Made by a program: the position numbers and the translations under genes
Assembly: GCA_030739585.1 (NCBI GenBank)
Contig: JASLYX010000001.1
Coordinates: 186,001 to 250,000, forward strand
Length of the DNA: 64,000 bases
Reading direction: 5' to 3'
DNA from: Candidatus Bathyarchaeota archaeon
GTDB lineage: Archaea > Thermoproteota > Bathyarchaeia > TCS64
In this document: positions 61,262 to 64,000 of the stretch, in pieces
Layout of the letters: every line of letters starts with the position of its first letter
How positions within the stretch are numbered: position 1 is the stretch's first letter
The notes under the pieces: model-generated
What the model was told of the DNA's origin: nothing
Seen by the model: the letters and a program-made list of their open reading frames with translations, nothing else
Database searches by the model: none

Positions 61262-62449
61262 ATGATGGGGGTGGTGGACTATTTGGGAAACGAGCGTGAA
61301 CTTTTGATGATTCCGGGACCAACTATGGTCTCCCCACGGGTTCTTAGAACCCTAGCAAAGCCCATCCTCAGCCACGTCAGTGGCGAATTCGTGGAAGGCT
61401 ACGTTGAGGCCCTAAGGCTACAAAAAGAGCTCTTCGGCACGGATGGTACGCCTTTCATGCTTTCTGGCAGTGGAACCCTAGGGATGGAGGCCGCAATTGC
61501 CAATCTCGTGGAGAGGGGGGACAAAGTCCTCTGTATTGAAAACGGCTTCTTTGGGGAGAAATGGGAGGAGATCGTTGAGGCCCATGGTGGCGTCGTGGAC
61601 AGGATCAGATTTGAGTGGGGCGAGGCCCTCGATCTCAAGCGGATCGAGGAGAAATTATCCTCCAACATTTACAAGGCATTCACCGTGGAGCACGTGGACA
61701 CTTCCACAGGGATCGCAAACCGGATTGATAAGGTGGGGGAACTCGCGAAAAACACGGATGCTCTCTATATCGTGGATAGCGTTTGTGGTGTAGCGGGGAT
61801 GCCTCTAAAGATGGATAAATGGAACATCGACTATTGCCTTACTGGAAGCCAGAAAGCGATCGCCGCCCCCCCAGGAACATCAATGTTCTGTCTCAATGAG
61901 AACGCGTGGACGGCTATTGACAGGCGAAAGACTCCTATTGACAACTATTACTGCAACCTTGCTAGGTGGAAGCCCGTCATGGAGAACCCAAGAGGCTACT
62001 TTGCTACACCAGCCACAGGTAACGTACTCGGGATGTTAGAGGCCCTAAGGATCATCCATGAGGAGGGGATCGAGGCTCGGTGGAGACGCCATGAGATCAT
62101 CTCCGATGCCTTCAAGGCTGGAATTGAAGCCTTGGGTCTGGGGCAGTTCCCTGCGAAGGACTCGGAGGCCCACACCCTTTCAGTGCCCAAGATCCCAGCT
62201 GGGATCGACGACGGTGACATGAGAGGATTGATGAGGACCAAGTACGGGGTGATCATCGCAGGAGGTCTAGGGAAGCTCGGGGGTAAGACGGTAAGGGTAG
62301 GCCATATGGGCAACGTAACGAATAATGATATCATCGCGACCTTATCAGCCCTCGAAATGAGCCTCATGAAACTTGGCTATGATATGGAGCCCGGATCTGG
62401 TCTGGGTACAGCTGAAAAGATTCTCACTTCGCACAAAACCGAGGCTTGA
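61262..62449 (+). CDS. Class V aminotransferase, alanine-glyoxylate / serine-pyruvate type
   Basis: About 395 residues. The N-terminus (LLMIPGPTMVSPRVL) is typical of the serine-glyoxylate group. The substrate loop SGSGTLGMEAAIAN and the PLP lysine in TGSQKAIAAPPG are visible, and the Asp that holds the PLP ring lies in YIVDSVCGVAG. GAGGGGG lies just before the first ATG (61262); starts at 61265 or GTG 61271 would have a better spacing. Divergent from the LarA gene by 85 bp and probably of one regulon. It could feed a 2-oxoacid to, or take one from, the hydroxyacid pathway. Confidence 0.88.
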   Translation: MMGVVDYLGNERELLMIPGPTMVSPRVLRTLAKPILSHVSGEFVEGYVEALRLQKELFGTDGTPFMLSGSGTLGMEAAIANLVERGDKVLCIENGFFGEKWEEIVEAHGGVVDRIRFEWGEALDLKRIEEKLSSNIYKAFTVEHVDTSTGIANRIDKVGELAKNTDALYIVDSVCGVAGMPLKMDKWNIDYCLTGSQKAIAAPPGTSMFCLNENAWTAIDRRKTPIDNYYCNLARWKPVMENPRGYFATPATGNVLGMLEALRIIHEEGIEARWRRHEIISDAFKAGIEALGLGQFPAKDSEAHTLSVPKIPAGIDDGDMRGLMRTKYGVIIAGGLGKLGGKTVRVGHMGNVTNNDIIATLSALEMSLMKLGYDMEPGSGLGTAEKILTSHKTEA

Positions 62450-63038
62450 CGCCTCACTTTTCCTTTACAACTTTTCTAGATAAGCCAATACAAAGTCCTC
62501 CAGGTCTTGGCCTTGATTTTTCCCAATCTTGGACCTAACAAAACAACCATGAGCCAATCCCACCTGCTCCAAGATATCCTATAAGAGTTTTACGTCCTCG
62601 TTGGAAAATGGCTTTCCTAGTCCTGGATACTGGGATGGTTACCCCGACGTTCGCCATGACCATAGGGGAGGCAGCGAGCTGTGTGATGTATTATATTTGG
62701 TCTAAATCGCCTGGCTGCCAATCAAATCTCGTTCTCGGATGAGGGAACTGCTGAAGCCTCGCGCGCTGCTCCATGTCTAAGAGGGAGATGTTAAGGGACT
62801 CAGACAGGCGTATCACGCTGTGGATATCCTGGGAAACCGGGACGCTTACATCCTGGCGGATGCTATCCATGAAGCCCCTAGATGGATCAATCAATCCTTA
62901 TCGTCCACTTCTAACGATTGATTCCTCTCAACCAAACTGGGCCCGGGTCAGGTGATGTCTGGAGGGATTTTCTTAAAATAGTAAACTCGAAGGCCTCAGA
63001 CATGCTTGTAATCAGATCCAATCCTATAGGTACTAGAC
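62450..63038. other. Spacer between the aminotransferase and archease, with remnants
   Basis: No gene is firmly supported. A leftward open frame at 62691-62894 (VPVSQDIHSVIRLSESL, SLLDMEQRARLQQFPHPRTRF) has protein-like composition and stops at TAA. In the same frame after that stop come LAASPMVMANVGVTIPVS and RKAIFQRGRKTLIGYLG, so it looks like a longer gene broken by one stop. The family is not recognised. TCGCGCGCT lies near 62759-62767. Confidence 0.4.
62691..62894 (-). pseudogene. Unrecognised remnant upstream of the aminotransferase end
   Basis: Part of the broken leftward frame described for this spacer. About 67 codons remain before the stop, with about 35 more coding-like codons after it. 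Both parts have a mixed hydrophobic and basic make-up, unlike random sequence. A start ATG at 62894 or 62868 is possible but has no ribosome site. Confidence 0.3.
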
Positions 63039-63467
63039 TCAGGTGTCCAGGACGACCCTGAGGTTCCAGCCTTCATCCGTCTGCTCAATTTTCATCATGT
63101 GAAAAGTGACTGCCTTTATTGCGATTCCTTGGGTATGGCGAGTCAGGTCAAAGGACTCACCGTGACAGACCGCCTTGAGGGTAAATCTTTCCTGGTCGAT
63201 CTCCAAGTCAAAACCCGAGAATACAATAAGGTCTATCTCCTGAAGGTATAGAAGCTCATCTAAGAAGTTGAAGAGGAGGGCCTCAAGATCGTGTCCTTCT
63301 ACCTCGAATTCTCGAGTCTCATTTCTGCTGATCCCCTCAATGGGGGTGATCGCGTTGAACAGCGCGATTGCGGACTGCTGGAAGACGTCGTCCAGAGTCC
63401 CTCCCCATGCATCAACTGTGAGATCAGCTGTGGGACCATCCTCGGCATAGCTAAAGCCTGGTGTCAT
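63039..63467 (-). CDS. Archease (RtcB activator / protein chaperone)
   Basis: 142 residues. Archease accelerates guanylylation of the RNA ligase RtcB and its release of product. The start [19 protein letters not shown], then [22 protein letters not shown] with the Ca-binding acids, and the end [26 protein letters not shown] are all conserved. The start ATG overlaps the stop of guaA as ATGA, deciding 63467 over GTG 63473. rtcB is not in the window. Confidence 0.93.
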   Translation of the reverse strand: MTPGFSYAEDGPTADLTVDAWGGTLDDVFQQSAIALFNAITPIEGISRNETREFEVEGHDLEALLFNFLDELLYLQEIDLIVFSGFDLEIDQERFTLKAVCHGESFDLTRHTQGIAIKAVTFHMMKIEQTDEGWNLRVVLDT

Positions 63468-64000
63468 TCCCACTCTATTGTAGCGGGTGGTTTATGAGTG
63501 ATGTCATAAACAACCCGGGTGACCCCTGGGATAGAGTTGGTTATACGGGTAGATATTCGCTCTAGGACTTTCCAGGGGGCCTTGGAGAAGTTCGCGGTCA
63601 TCCCGTCGACGCTCTCCACGATGCGGACTGCGCAGGTGAGGCCGTAGTCTCTTTCGTCCCCCTTAACCCCCGTGCTTCTGGTGTTCGTGAGGATGGCGAG
63701 ATACTGCCAGGCAGAATCCCTGAGGCTTGAGGTCTCTACTTCTTCACAAACTATTGCATCGGCCAGTCTTACGGCTTCAACCTTCTCTAAAGTAACCTCC
63801 CCTATGATCCTTATGGCAAGGCCGGGTCCCGGGAAGGGAGGCCGCTCGATTATGAAGGGAGGCATGTTGAGGCGGGCTCCGAGGGCTCGGACTTCATCCT
63901 TATAAAAGTCTCGGAGGGGTTCGATGATCCCTTTGAACTTGATATCTGAAGGGATGCCACCGACGTTGTGGTGGGTTTTAATTGTGTCTGATCCGCTACG
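63464..64000 (-). CDS. guaAB: GMP synthase, ATP-pyrophosphatase subunit, C-terminal part (cut by right edge)
   Basis: Makes GMP from XMP. About 178 residues up to the right edge are seen; the N-terminal PP-loop part lies outside. The segment [12 protein letters not shown], the [20 protein letters not shown] stretch, the [17 protein letters not shown] block and the end [19 protein letters not shown] are those of GuaA. In most archaea the glutaminase is a separate gene, so this is the GuaAB-type subunit. Its stop overlaps archease. Confidence 0.93.
   Translation of the reverse strand, partial: RSGSDTIKTHHNVGGIPSDIKFKGIIEPLRDFYKDEVRALGARLNMPPFIIERPPFPGPGLAIRIIGEVTLEKVEAVRLADAIVCEEVETSSLRDSAWQYLAILTNTRSTGVKGDERDYGLTCAVRIVESVDGMTANFSKAPWKVLERISTRITNSIPGVTRVVYDITHKPPATIEWE

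Noticed and set aside
1-64000. tRNA, rRNA or CRISPR arrays
   Set aside because: I looked for the T-loop motif, for regularly spaced direct repeats and for long rRNA-like sequence, and saw none. One GTTCGAATTG near 17048 is within ordinary spacer DNA and has no acceptor stem.

Overview
The window is archaeal chromosome. It carries a TFB-type initiation factor, an archaeal histone, an Orc1/Cdc6 initiator, fibrillarin and Nop5, eukaryote-like ribosomal proteins (eL33, eS17, eS30), archaeal Elp3, RNase HII, geranylgeranyl reductase and a preQ0 synthase. The combination of eS30, eL33, a histone, asparaginyl-tRNA synthetase and ThrRS without its N-terminal editing domain suggests a TACK-type archaeon, most likely in or near Bathyarchaeia. 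That placement is inference from gene content; no rRNA gene is present to confirm it.

Layout. 1-4.4 kb: ThrRS (cut by the left edge), Dph6-like ligase, HtrA-type membrane protease, a decayed DUF438 gene, and TFB with a small upstream partner. 4.4-6.1 kb: a large TrmB-like regulator with a C-terminal nuclease-like domain, divergent from the TFB operon across a promoter with two dyads. 6.1-8.3 kb: an eroded area with two fragments of a GyrI-like gene, a zinc-ribbon fragment and an intact eL33 gene. 8.4-10 kb: queT-queC behind a structured leader, then a broken membrane-protein gene. 10.2-15 kb: PLP dehydratase-like enzyme, AsnRS, acylphosphatase, Orc1 with an overlapping winged-helix gene. 15-26 kb: GlmS, YHS protein, SerK-like protein, eS17, histone, geranylgeranyl reductase, amidase, amidohydrolase, Elp3 and eS30. 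26-32 kb: PyrK-PyrD, Nop5, a broken Alba gene, a Cys-rich protein, fibrillarin, RNase HII and MGMT. 32-38.6 kb: Na/Pi transporter with two PhoU-like proteins, ferredoxin, and a two-subunit 2-oxoacid:ferredoxin oxidoreductase. 38.6-50.4 kb: hydroxyacid dehydrogenase, a broken PPC-domain gene, carboxyltransferase, RimI-Ino1-GPN operon, UPF0104-type membrane protein, Gfo/Idh/MocA-DUF362 pair, relics of an MFS gene and a tyrosine recombinase, and a TIGR00300 enzyme. 50.4-64 kb: MFS transporter, zinc-ribbon protein, second DUF362 protein, PQQ-type sugar dehydrogenase, GlyRS, CinA-domain protein, a LarA / SAF / UxaA / aminotransferase cluster, archease and GMP synthase (cut by the right edge).

Genes are mostly single or in pairs, and intergenic spaces are long. 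Several of those spaces hold clear remains of genes with frameshifts and stops (DUF438, GyrI-like, Alba, PPC/DUF296, MFS, integrase), so this chromosome appears to be slowly losing genes. No CRISPR array, tRNA, rRNA or intact insertion sequence was seen.

The most promising leads are: (1) the queT-queC leader, which folds into nested helices and may be an archaeal preQ0/preQ1-type riboswitch; (2) the TrmB-nuclease fusion with its paired operator-like dyads, divergent from TFB; (3) the LarA-SAF-UxaA-aminotransferase cluster, which looks like a complete 2-hydroxyacid or sulfonate catabolic module; (4) the phosphate locus with two perfect palindromes; and (5) perfect or near-perfect CG-alternating palindromes scattered through the intergenic DNA.
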